Below the pieces are notes generated by a model. That model searched no databases and had not been told where the DNA came from. It was given only the letters and a program-made list of their open reading frames with translations. Positions 9,502-22,184 of a stretch of 64,000 nucleotides of DNA are shown piece after piece. Position 1 is the first letter of the stretch; the number at the start of each line of letters is the position of its first letter. The DNA is from Crossaster papposus (lineage: Eukaryota; Echinodermata; Asteroidea; Velatida; Solasteridae): positions 886,001 to 950,000 of the forward strand of contig JBAIAA010000656.1 of NCBI GenBank assembly GCA_037893245.1, written 5' to 3'. The position numbers and the translations under genes were made by a program.

Positions 9502-12500
9502 ATTTTGTTAACATGTATTTTTCTAAATATTGTATTTTCAACTGAAATGAGTGTTTAGGAAATCGTGCGAAGCACCGGTTGTTCAGTGGTAGAATTTTCG
9601 CCTGCCACGCGGGAGGCCCGGGTTCGATTCCCGGCCGGTGCAATTTTGTTAACATGTATTTTTCTAAATATTGTATTTTCAACTGAAATGAGTGTTTAGG
9701 AAATCGTGCGAAGCACCGGTGGTTCAGTGGTAGAATTCTCGCCTGCCACGCGGGAAGCCCGGGTTCGATTCCCGGCCGGTGCAATTTTGTTAACATGTAT
9801 TTTTCTAAATATTGTATTTTCAACTGAAATGAGTGTTTAGGAAATCGTGCGAAGCACCGGTGGTTCAGTGGTAGAATTCTCGCCTGCCACGCGGGAGGCC
9901 CGGTTTCGATTCCCGGCCGGTTCAATTTTGTTAACATGTATTTTTCTAAATATTGTATTTTCAACTGAAATGAGTGTTTAGGAAATCGTGCGAAGCACCG
10001 GTGGTTCAGTGGTAGAATTCTCGCCTGTCACGCGGGAGGCCCGGGTTCGATTCCCGGCCGGTTCAATTTTGTTAACATGTATTTTTCTAAATATTGTATT
10101 TTCAACTGAAATGAGTGTTTAGGAAATCGTGCGAAGCACCGGTGGTTCAGTGGTAGAATTCTCGCCTGCCACGCGGGAGGCCCGGGTTCGATTCCCGGCC
10201 GGTGCAATTTTGTTAACATGTATTTTTCTAAATATTGTATTTTCAACTGAAATGAGTGTTTAGGAAATCGTCCGAAGCACCGGTGGTTCAGTGGTAGAAT
10301 TCTCGCCTGCCACGCGGGAGGCCCGGGTTCGATTCCCGGCCGGTGCAATTTTGTTAACATGTATTTTTCTAAATATTGTATTTTCAACTGAAATGAGTGT
10401 TTAGGAAATCGTACAAAGCACCGGTGGTTCAGTGGTAGAATTCTCGCCTGCCACGCGGGAGGCCCGGGTTCGATTCCCGGCCGGTGCAATTTTGTTAACA
10501 TGTATTTTTCTAAATATTGTATTTTCAACTGAAATGAGTGTTTAGGAAATCGTGCGAAGCAGCGGTGGTTCAGTGGTAGAATTCTCTCCTGCCACGCGGG
10601 AGGCCCAGGTTCGATTCCCGGCCGGTGCAATTTTGTTAACATGTATTTTTCTAAATATTGTATTTTTAACTGAAATGAGTGTTTAGGAAATCGTGCGAAG
10701 CACCGGTGGTTCAGTGGTAGAATTCTCGCCTGCCACGCGGGAGGCCCGGTTTCGATTCCCGGCCGGTGCAATTTTGTTAACATGTATTTTTCTAAATATT
10801 GTATTTTCAACTGAAATGAGTGTTTAGGAAATCGTGCGAAGCACCGGTGGTTCAGTGGTAGAATTCTCGCCTGTCACGCGGGAGGCCCGGGTTCGATTCC
10901 CGGCCGGTTCAATTTTGTTAACATGTATTTTTCTAAATATTGTATTTTCAACTAAAATGAGTGTTTAGGAAATCGTGCGAAGCACCGGTGGTTCATTGGT
11001 AGAATTCTCGCCTGCCACGCGGGAGGCCCGGGTTCGATTCCCGGCCGGTGCAATTTTGTTAACATGTATTTTTCTAAATATTGTATTTTCAACTGAAATG
11101 AGTGTTTAGGAAATCGTCCGAAGCACCGGTGGTTCAGTGGTAGAATTCTCGCCTGCCACGCGGAAGCCCGGGTTCGATTCCCGGCCGGTGCAATTTTGTT
11201 AACATGTATTTTTCTAAATATTGTATTTTCAACTGAAATGAGTGTTTAGGAAATCGTGCGAAGCACCGGTGGTTCAGTGGTAGAATTCTCGCCTGCCACG
11301 CGGGAGGCCCGGGTTCGATTCCCGGCCGGTGCAATTTTGTTAACATGTATTTTTCTAAATATTATATTTTTAACTGAAATGAGTGTTTAGGAAATCGTGC
11401 GAAGCACCGGTGGTTCAGTGGTAGAATTCTCGCCTGCCACGCGGGAGGCCCGGGTTCGATTCCCGGCCGATGCAATTTTGTTAACATGTATTTTTCTAAA
11501 TATTGTATTTTCAACTGAAATGAGTGTTTAGGAAATCGTGCGAAGCACCGGTGGTTCAGTGGTAGAATTCTCGCCTGCCACGCGGGAGGCCCGGGTTCGA
11601 TTCCCGGCCGGTGCAATTTTGTTAACATGTATTTTTCTAAATATTGTATTTTCAACTGAAATGAGTGTTTAGGAAATCGTCCGAAGCACCGGTGGTTCAG
11701 TGGTAGAATTCTCGCCTGCCACGCGGAAGCCCGGGTTCGATTCCCGGCCGGTGCAATTTTGTTAACATGTATTTTTCTAAATATTGTATTTTCAACTGAA
11801 ATGAGTGTTTAGGAAATCGTGCGAAGCACCGGTGGTTCAGTGGTAGAATTCTCGCCTGCCACGCGGGAGGCCCGGGTTCGATTCCCGGCCGGTGCAATTT
11901 TGTTAACATGTATTTTTCTAAATATTATATTTTTAACTGAAATGAGTGTTTAGGAAATCGTGCGAAGCACCGGTGGTTCAGTGGTAGAATTCTCGCCTGC
12001 CACGCGGGAGGCCCGGGTTCGATTCCCGGCCGATGCAATTTTGTTAACATGTATTTTTCTAAATATTGTATTTTCAACTGAAATGAGTGTTTAGGAAATC
12101 GTGCGAAGCACCGGTGGTTCAGTGGTAGAATTCTCGCCTGCCACGCGGGAGGCCCGGGTTCGATTCCCGGCCGGTGCAATTTTGTTAACATGTATTTTTC
12201 TAAATATTGTATTTTTAACTGAAATGAGTGTTTAGGAAATCGTGCGAAGCACCGGTGGTTCAGTGGTAGAATTCTCGCCTGCCACGCGGGAGGCCCGGGT
12301 TCGATTCCCGTCGGTGCAATTTTGTTAACATGTATTTTTCTAAATATTGTATTTTCAACTGAAATGAGTGTTTAGGAAATCGTGCGAAGCACCGGTGGTT
12401 CAGTGGTAGAATTCTCGCCTGCCACGCGGGAGGCCCGGGTTCGATTCCCGGCCGCTGCAATTTTGTTAACATGTATTTTTCTAAATATTGTATTTTCAAC

Positions 12501-14785
12501 TGAAATGAGTGTTTAGGAAATCGTGCGAAGCACCGGTGGTTCAGTGGTAGAATTCTCGCCTGCCACGCGGGAGGCCCGGGTTCGATTCCCGGCCGGTGCA
12601 ATTTTGTTAACATGTATTTTTCTAAATATTGTATTTTCAACTGAAATGAGTGTTTAGGAAATCGTGCGAAGCACCGGTGGTTCAGTGGTAGAATTCTCGC
12701 CTGCCACGCGGGAGGCCCGGTTTCGATTCCCGGCCGGTTCAATTTTGTTAACATGTATTTTTCTAAATATTGTATTTTCAACTGAAATGAGTGTTTAGGA
12801 AATCGTGCGAAGCACCGGTGGTTCAGTGGTAGAATTCTCGCCTGTCACGCGGGAGGCCCGGGTTCGATTCCCGGCCGGTTCAATTTTGTTAACATGTATT
12901 TTTCTAAATATTGTATTTTCAACTGAAATGAGTGTTTAGGAAATCGTGCGAAGCACCGGTGGTTCAGTGGTAGAATTCTCGCCTGCCACGCGGGAGGCCC
13001 GGGTTCGATTCCCGGCCGGTGCAATTTTGTTAACATGTATTTTTCTAAATATTGTATTTTCAACTGAAATGAGTGTTTAGGAAATCGTCCGAAGCACCGG
13101 TGGTTCAGTGGTAGAATTCTCGCCTGCCACGCGGGAGGCCCGGGTTCGATTCCCGGCCGGTGCAATTTTGTTAACATGTATTTTTCTAAATATTGTATTT
13201 TCAACTGAAATGAGTGTTTAGGAAATCGTACGAAGCACCGGTGGTTCAGTGGTAGAATTCTCGCCTGCCACGCGGGAGGCCCGGGTTCGATTCCCGGCCG
13301 GTGCAATTTTGTTAATTTGTATTTTTCTAAATATTGTATTTTCAACTGAAATTAGTGTTTATGAAATCGTGCGAAGCACCGGTGGTTCAGTGGTAGAATT
13401 CTCGCCTGCCACGCGGGAGGACCGGGTTCGATTCCCGGCCGGTGCAATTTTGTTAACATGTATTTTTCTAAATATTGTATTTTCAACTGAAATGAGTGTT
13501 TAGGAAATCGTGCGAAGCACCGGTGGTTCAGTGATAGAATTTTCGCCTGCCACGCGGGAGGCCCGGGTTCGATTCCCGGCCGGTGCAATTTTGTTAACAT
13601 GTATTTTTCTAAATATTGTATTTTCAACTGAAATGAGTGTTTAGGAAATCGTGCGAAGCACCGGTGGTTCAGTGGTAGAATTCTCGCCTGCCACGCGGGA
13701 AGCCCGGGTTCGATTCCCGGCCGGTGCAATTTTGTTAACATGTATTTTTCTAAATATTGTATTTTCAACTGAAATGAGTGTTTAGGAAATCGTGCGAAGC
13801 ACCGGTGGTTCAGTGGTAGAATTCTCGCCTGCCACGCGGGAGGCCCGGGTTCGATTCCCGGCCGGTGCAATTTTGTTAACATGTATTTTTCTAAATATTA
13901 TATTTTTAACTGAAATGAGTGTTTAGGAAATCGTGCGAAGCACCGGTGGTTCATTGGTAGAATTCTCGCCTGCCACGCGGGAGGCCCGGGTTCGATTCCC
14001 GGCCGATGCAATTTTGTTAACATGTATTTTTCTAAATATTGTATTTTCAACTGAAATGAGTGTTTAGGAAATCGTGCGAAGCACCGGTGGTTCAGTGGTA
14101 GAATTCTCGCCTGCCACGCGGGAGGCCCGGGTTCGATTCCCGGCCGGTGCAATTTTGTTAACATGTATTTTTCTAAATATTGTATTTTTAACTGAAATGA
14201 GTGTTTAGGAAATCGTGCGAAGCACCGGTGGTTCAGTGGTAGAATTCTCGCCTGCCACGCGGGAGGCCCGGGTTCGATTCCCGGCCGGTGCAATTTTGTT
14301 AACATGTATTTTTCTAAATATTGTATTTTCAACTGAAATGAGTGTTTAGGAAATCGTGCGAAGCACCGGTGGTTCAGTGGTAGAATTCTCGCCTGCCACG
14401 CGGGAGGCCCGGGTTCGATTCCCGGCCGCTGCAATTTTGTTAACATGTATTTTTCTAAATATTGTATTTTTAACTGAAATGAGTGTTTAGGAAATCGTGC
14501 GAAGCACCGGTGTTTCAGTGGTAGAATTCTCGCCTGCCACGCGGGAGGCCCGGGTTCGATTCCCGGCCGGTGCAATTTTGTTAACATGTATTTTTCTAAA
14601 TATTGTATTTTCAACTGAAATGAGTGTCTAGGAAATCGTGCGAAGCACCGGTGGTTCAGTGGTAGAATTCTCGCCAGCCACGCGGGAGGCCCGGGTTCGA
14701 TTCCCGGCCGGTGCAATTTTGTTAACATGTATTTTTCTAAATATTGTATTTTCAACTGAAATTAGTGTTTAGGAAATCGTGCGAA

Positions 14786-14856
14786 GCATCGGTGGTTTAG
14801 TGGTAGAATTCTCGCCTCCCACGCGGGAGGCCCGGGTTCGATTCCCGGCCGGTGCA
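14786..14856 (+). tRNA. tRNA-Gly(CCC) variant
   Basis: Copy of the 5343 unit displaced by 9443 bp, with CCC anticodon and GCATCGG acceptor strand. Confidence 0.82.
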
Positions 14857-15501
14857 ATTTTGTTAACATGTATTTTTCTAAATATTGTATTTTCAACTGA
14901 AATGAGTGTTTAGGAAATCGTGCAAAGCATCGGTGGTTCAGTGGTAGAATTCTCGCCTGCCACGCGGGAGGCCCGGGTTCGATTCCCGGCCGGTGCAATT
15001 TTGTTAACATGTATTTTTCTAAATATTTTATTTTTAACTGAAATGAGTGTTTAGGAAATCGTGCGAAGCATCGGTGGTTCAGTGGTAGAATTCTCGCCTG
15101 CCACGCGGGAGGCCCGGTTTCGATTCCCGGCCGGTGCAATTTTGTTAACATGTATTTTTCTAAATATTGTATTTTCAACTGAAATGAGTGTTTAGGAAAT
15201 CGTGCGAAGCACCGGTGGTTCAGTGGTAGAATTCTCGCCTGTCACGCGGGAGGCCCGGGTTCGATTCCCGGCCGGTTCAATTTTGTTAACATGTATTTTT
15301 CTAAATATTGTATTTTCAACTAAAATGAGTGTTTAGGAAATCGTGCGAAGCACCGGTGGTTCATTGGTAGAATTCTCGCCTGCCACGCGGGAGGCCCGGG
15401 TTCGATTCCCGGCCGGTGCAATTTTGTTAACATGTATTTTTCTAAATATTGTATTTTCAACTGAAATGAGTGTTTAGGAAATCGTCCGAAGCACCGGTGG
15501 T

Positions 15502-18500
15502 TCAGTGGTAGAATTCTCGCCTGCCACGCGGAAGCCCGGGTTCGATTCCCGGCCGGTGCAATTTTGTTAACATGTATTTTTCTAAATATTGTATTTTCAA
15601 CTGAAATGAGTGTTTAGGAAATCGTGCGAAGCACCGGTGGTTCAGTGGTAGAATTCTCGCCTGCCACGCGGGAGGCCCGGGTTCGATTCCCGGCCGGTGC
15701 AATTTTGTTAACATGTATTTTTCTAAATATTATATTTTTAACTGAAATGAGTGTTTAGGAAATCGTGCGAAGCACCGGTGGTTCAGTGGTAGAATTCTCG
15801 CCTGCCACGCGGGAGGCCCGGGTTCGATTCCCGGCCGATGCAATTTTGTTAACATGTATTTTTCTAAATATTGTATTTTCAACTGAAATGAGTGTTTAGG
15901 AAATCGTGCGAAGCACCGGTGGTTCAGTGGTAGAATTCTCGCCTGCCACGCGGGAGGCCCGGGTTCGATTCCCGGTCGGTGCAATTTTGTTAACATGTAT
16001 TTTTCTAAATATTATATTTTTAACTGAAATGAGTGTTTAGGAAATCGTGCGAAGCACCGGTGGTTCAGTGGTAGAATTCTCGCCTGCCACGCGGGAGGCC
16101 CGGGTTCGATTCCCGGCCGATGCAATTTTGTTAACATGTATTTTTCTAAATATTGTATTTTCAACTGAAATGAGTGTTTAGGAAATCGTGCGAAGCACCG
16201 GTGGTTCAGTGGTAGAATTCTCGCCTGCCACGCGGGAGGCCCGGGTTCGATTCCCGGCCGGTGCAATTTTGTTAACATGTATTTTTCTAAATATTGTATT
16301 TTCAACTGAAATGAGTGTTTAGGAAATCGTGCGAAGCACCGGTGGTTCAGTGGTAGAATTCTCGCCTGCCACGCGGGAGGCCCGGGTTCGATTCCCGGCC
16401 GGTGCAATTTTGTTAACATGTATTTTTCTAAATATTATATTTTTAACTGAAATGAGTGTTTAGGAAATCGTGCGAAGCACCGGTGGTTCAGTGGTAGAAT
16501 TCTCGCCTGCCACGCGGGAGGCCCGGGTTCGATTCCCGGCCGATGCAATTTTGTTAACATGTATTTTTCTAAATATTGTATTTTCAACTGAAATGAGTGT
16601 TTAGGAAATCGTGCGAAGCACCGGTGGTTCAGTGGTAGAATTCTCGCCTGCCACGCGGGAGGCCCGGGTTCGATTCCCGGTCGGTGCAATTTTGTTAACA
16701 TGTATTTTTCTAAATATTATATTTTTAACTGAAATGAGTGTTTAGGAAATCGTGCGAAGCACCGGTGGTTCAGTGGTAGAATTCTCGCCTGCCACGCGGG
16801 AGGCCCGGGTTCGATTCCCGGCCGATGCAATTTTGTTAACATGTATTTTTCTAAATATTGTATTTTCAACTGAAATGAGTGTTTAGGAAATCGTGCGAAG
16901 CACCGGTGGTTCAGTGGTAGAATTCTCGCCTGCCACGCGGGAGGCCCGGGTTCGATTCCCGGCCGGTGCAATTTTGTTAACATGTATTTTTCTAAATATT
17001 GTATTTTCAACTGAAATGAGTGTTTAGGAAATCGTGCGAAGCACCGGTGGTTCAGTGGTAGAATTCTCGCCTGCCACGCGGGAGGCCCGGGTTCGATTCC
17101 CGGCCGGTGCAATTTTGTTAACATGTATTTTTCTAAATATTGTATTTTCAACTGAAATGAGTGTTTAGGAAATCGTGCGAAGCACCGGTGGTTCAGTGGT
17201 AGAATTCTCGCCTGCCACGCGGGAGGCCCGGGTTCGATTCCCGGCCGGTGCAATTTTGTTAACATGTATTTTTCTAAATATTGTATTTTTAACTGAAATG
17301 AGTGTTTAGGAAATCGTGCGAAGCACCGGTGGTTCAGTGTTAGAATTCTCGCCTGCCACGCGGGAGGCCCGGGTTCGATTCCCGTCGGTGCAATTTTGTT
17401 AACATGTATTTTTCTAAATATTGTATTTTCAACTGAAATGAGTGTTTAGGAAATCGTGCGAAGCACCGGTGGTTCAGTGGTAGAATTCTCGCCTGCCACG
17501 CGGGAGGCCCGGGTTCGATTCCCGGCCGCTGCAATTTTGTTAACATGTATTTTTCTAAATATTGTATTTTCAACTGAAATGAGTGTTTAGGAAATCGTGC
17601 GAAGCACCGGTGGTTCAGTGGTAGAATTCTCGCCTGCCACGCGGGAGGCCCGGTTTCGATTCCCGGCCGGTTCAATTTTGTTAACATGTATTTTTCTAAA
17701 TATTGTATTTTCAACTGAAATGAGTGTTTAGGAAATCGTGCGAAGCACCGGTGGTTCAGTGGTAGAATTCTCGCCTGTCACGCGGGAGGCCCGGGTTCGA
17801 TTCCCGGCCGGTTCAATTTTGTTAACATGTATTTTTCTAAATATTGTATTTTCAACTGAAATGAGTGTTTAGGAAATCGTGCGAAGCACCGGTGGTTCAG
17901 TGGTAGAATTCTCGCCTGCCACGCGGGAGGCCCGGGTTCGATTCCCGGCCGGTGCAATTTTGTTAACATGTATTTTTCTAAATATTGTATTTTCAACTGA
18001 AATGAGTGTTTAGGAAATCGTCCGAAGCACCGGTGGTTCAGTGGTAGAATTCTCGCCTGCCACGCGGAAGCCCGGGTTCGATTCCCGGCCGGTGCAATTT
18101 TGTTAACATGTATTTTTCTAAATATTGTATTTTCAACTGAAATGAGTGTTTAGGAAATCGTGCGAAGCACCGGTGGTTCAGTGGTAGAATTCTCGCCTGC
18201 CACGCGGGAGGCCCGGGTTCGATTCCCGGCCGGTGCAATTTTGTTAACATGTATTTTTCTAAATATTATATTTTTAACTGAAATGAGTGTTTAGGAAATC
18301 GTGCGAAGCACCGGTGGTTCAGTGGTAGAATTCTCGCCTGCCACGCGGGAGGCCCGGGTTCGATTCCCGGCCGATGCAATTTTGTTAACATGTATTTTTC
18401 TAAATATTGTATTTTCAACTGAAATGAGTGTTTAGGAAATCGTGCGAAGCACCGGTGGTTCAGTGGTAGAATTCTCGCCTGCCACGCGGGAGGCCCGGGT

Positions 18501-20573
18501 TCGATTCCCGGTCGGTGCAATTTTGTTAACATGTATTTTTCTAAATATTATATTTTTAACTGAAATGAGTGTTTAGGAAATCGTGCGAAGCACCGGTGGT
18601 TCAGTGGTAGAATTCTCGCCTGCCACGCGGGAGGCCCGGGTTCGATTCCCGGCCGATGCAATTTTGTTAACATGTATTTTTCTAAATATTGTATTTTCAA
18701 CTGAAATGAGTGTTTAGGAAATCGTGCGAAGCACCGGTGGTTCAGTGGTAGAATTCTCGCCTGCCACGCGGGAGGCCCGGGTTCGATTCCCGGCCGGTGC
18801 AATTTTGTTAACATGTATTTTTCTAAATATTGTATTTTCAACTGAAATGAGTGTTTAGGAAATCGTGCGAAGCACCGGTGGTTCAGTGGTAGAATTCTCG
18901 CCTGCCACGCGGGAGGCCCGGGTTCGATTCCCGGCCGGTGCAATTTTGTTAACATGTATTTTTCTAAATATTATATTTTTAACTGAAATGAGTGTTTAGG
19001 AAATCGTGCGAAGCACCGGTGGTTCAGTGGTAGAATTCTCGCCTGCCACGCGGGAGGCCCGGGTTCGATTCCCGGCCGATGCAATTTTGTTAACATGTAT
19101 TTTTCTAAATATTGTATTTTCAACTGAAATGAGTGTTTAGGAAATCGTGCGAAGCACCGGTGGTTCAGTGGTAGAATTCTCGCCTGCCACGCGGGAGGCC
19201 CGGGTTCGATTCCCGGTCGGTGCAATTTTGTTAACATGTATTTTTCTAAATATTATATTTTTAACTGAAATGAGTGTTTAGGAAATCGTGCGAAGCACCG
19301 GTGGTTCAGTGGTAGAATTCTCGCCTGCCACGCGGGAGGCCCGGGTTCGATTCCCGGCCGATGCAATTTTGTTAACATGTATTTTTCTAAATATTGTATT
19401 TTCAACTGAAATGAGTGTTTAGGAAATCGTGCGAAGCACCGGTGGTTCAGTGGTAGAATTCTCGCCTGCCACGCGGGAGGCCCGGGTTCGATTCCCGGCC
19501 GGTGCAATTTTGTTAACATGTATTTTTCTAAATATTGTATTTTCAACTGAAATGAGTGTTTAGGAAATCGTGCGAAGCACCGGTGGTTCAGTGGTAGAAT
19601 TCTCGCCTGCCACGCGGGAGGCCCGGGTTCGATTCCCGGCCGGTGCAATTTTGTTAACATGTATTTTTCTAAATATTGTATTTTCAACTGAAATGAGTGT
19701 TTAGGAAATCGTGCGAAGCACCGGTGGTTCAGTGGTAGAATTCTCGCCTGCCACGCGGGAGGCCCGGGTTCGATTCCCGGCCGGTGCAATTTTGTTAACA
19801 TGTATTTTTCTAAATATTGTATTTTTAACTGAAATGAGTGTTTAGGAAATCGTGCGAAGCACCGGTGGTTCAGTGTTAGAATTCTCGCCTGCCACGCGGG
19901 AGGCCCGGGTTCGATTCCCGTCGGTGCAATTTTGTTAACATGTATTTTTCTAAATATTGTATTTTCAACTGAAATGAGTGTTTAGGAAATCGTGCGAAGC
20001 ACCGGTGGTTCAGTGGTAGAATTCTCGCCTGCCACGCGGGAGGCCCGGGTTCGATTCCCGGCCGCTGCAATTTTGTTAACATGTATTTTTCTAAATATTG
20101 TATTTTCAACTGAAATGAGTGTTTAGGAAATCGTGCGAAGCACCGGTGGTTCAGTGGTAGAATTCTCGCCTGCCACGCGGGAGGCCCGGTTTCGATTCCC
20201 GGCCGGTTCAATTTTGTTAACATGTATTTTTCTAAATATTGTATTTTCAACTGAAATGAGTGTTTAGGAAATCGTGCGAAGCACCGGTGGTTCAGTGGTA
20301 GAATTCTCGCCTGTCACGCGGGAGGCCCGGGTTCGATTCCCGGCCGGTTCAATTTTGTTAACATGTATTTTTCTAAATATTGTATTTTCAACTGAAATGA
20401 GTGTTTAGGAAATCGTGCGAAGCACCGGTGGTTCAGTGGTAGAATTCTCGCCTGCCACGCGGGAGGCCCGGGTTCGATTCCCGGCCGGTGCAATTTTGTT
20501 AACATGTATTTTTCTAAATATTGTATTTTCAACTGAAATGAGTGTTTAGGAAATCGTCCGAAGCACCGGTGGT
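15502..20573. repeat. Tandem duplication of an 18-unit block, period 2536 bp
   Basis: 15502-18037 and 18038-20573 carry the same series of unit variants in register, including GGTCGGTGC acceptors at about 15975/18510 and 16680/19215 and the GTGTTAGAATTC D-arm change at 17339/19875. Inside each copy a five-unit (705-bp) repeat is also visible. Confidence 0.85.
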
Positions 20574-22113
20574 TCAGTGGTAGAATTCTCGCCTGCCACG
20601 CGGGAGGCCCGGGTTCGATTCCCGGCCGGTGCAATTTTGTTAACATGTATTTTTCTAAATATTGTATTTTCAACTGAAATGAGTGTTTAGGAAATCGTAC
20701 GAAGCACCGGTGGTTCAGTGGTAGAATTCTCGCCTGCCACGCGGGAGGCCCGGGTTCGATTCCCGGCCGGTGCAATTTTGTTAATTTGTATTTTTCTAAA
20801 TATTGTATTTTCAACTGAAATTAGTGTTTATGAAATCGTGCGAAGCACCGGTGGTTCAGTGGTAGAATTCTCGCCTGCCACGCGGGAGGACCGGGTTCGA
20901 TTCCCGGCCGGTGCAATTTTGTTAACATGTATTTTTCTAAATATTGTATTTTCAACTGAAATGAGTGTTTAGGAAATCGTGCGAAGCACCGGTGGTTCAG
21001 TGGTAGAATTTTCGCCTGCCACGCGGGAGGCCCGGGTTCGATTCCCGGCCGGTGCAATTTTGTTAACATGTATTTTTCTAAATATTGTATTTTCAACTGA
21101 AATGAGTGTTTAGGAAATCGTGCGAAGCACCGGTGGTTCAGTGGTAGAATTCTCGCCTGCCACGCGGGAAGCCCGGGTTCGATTTCCGGCCGGTGCAATT
21201 TTGTTAACATGTATTTTTCTAAATATTGTATTTTCAACTGAAATGAGTGTTTAGGAAATCGTGCGAAGCACCGGTGGTTCAGTGGTAGAATTCTCGCCTG
21301 CCACGCGGGAGGCCCGGGTTCGATTCCCGGCCGGTGCAATTTTGTTAACATGTATTTTTCTAAATATTATATTTTTAACTGAAATGAGTGTTTAGGAAAT
21401 CGTGCGAAGCACCGGTGGTTCATTGGTAGAATTCTCGCCTGCCACGCGGGAGGCCCGGGTTCGATTCCCGGCCGATGCAATTTTGTTAACATGTATTTTT
21501 CTAAATATTGTATTTTCAACTGAAATGAGTGTTTAGGAAATCGTGCGAAGCACCGGTGGTTCAGTGGTAGAATTCTCGCCTGCCACGCGGGAGGCCCGGG
21601 TTCGATTCCCGGCCGGTGCAATTTTGTTAACATGTATTTTTCTAAATATTGTATTTTTAACTGAAATGAGTGTTTAGGAAATCGTGCGAAGCACCGGTGG
21701 TTCAGTGGTAGAATTCTCGCCTGCCACGCGGGAGGCCCGGGTTCGATTCCCGGCCGGTGCAATTTTGTTAATTTGTATTTTTCTAAATATTGTATTTTCA
21801 ACTGAAATGAGTGTTTAGGAAATCGTGCGAAGCACCGGTGTTTCAGTGGTAGAATTCTCGCCTGCCACGCGGGAGGCCCGGGTTCGATTCCCGGCCGGTG
21901 CAATTTTGTTAACATGTATTTTTCTAAATATTGTATTTTCAACTGAAATGAGTGTCTAGGAAATCGTGCGAAGCACCGGTGGTTCAGTGGTAGAATTCTC
22001 GCCAGCCACGCGGGAGGCCCGGGTTCGATTCCCGGCCGGTGCAATTTTGTTAACATGTATTTTTCTAAATATTGTATTTTCAACTGAAATTAGTGTTTAG
22101 GAAATCGTGCGAA

Positions 22114-22184
22114 GCATCGGTGGTTTAGTGGTAGAATTCTCGCCTCCCACGCGGGAGGCCCGGGTTCGATTCCCGGCCGGTGCA
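22114..22184 (+). tRNA. tRNA-Gly(CCC) variant
   Basis: CCC anticodon in the same unit context as the 5343 and 14786 copies: the preceding spacer has AAATTAGTG and the preceding gene has A33. Confidence 0.82.

Larger units (their letters stand above)
7450..9870. repeat. 11-unit block duplication, period 1551 bp
   Basis: GTC copies (7489/9040), the AATTTG spacer (7818/9369) and GAC copies (7912/9463) repeat at 1551 bp. The same 11-unit spacing recurs at 28065/29616. Exact breakpoints are not resolved. Confidence 0.75.
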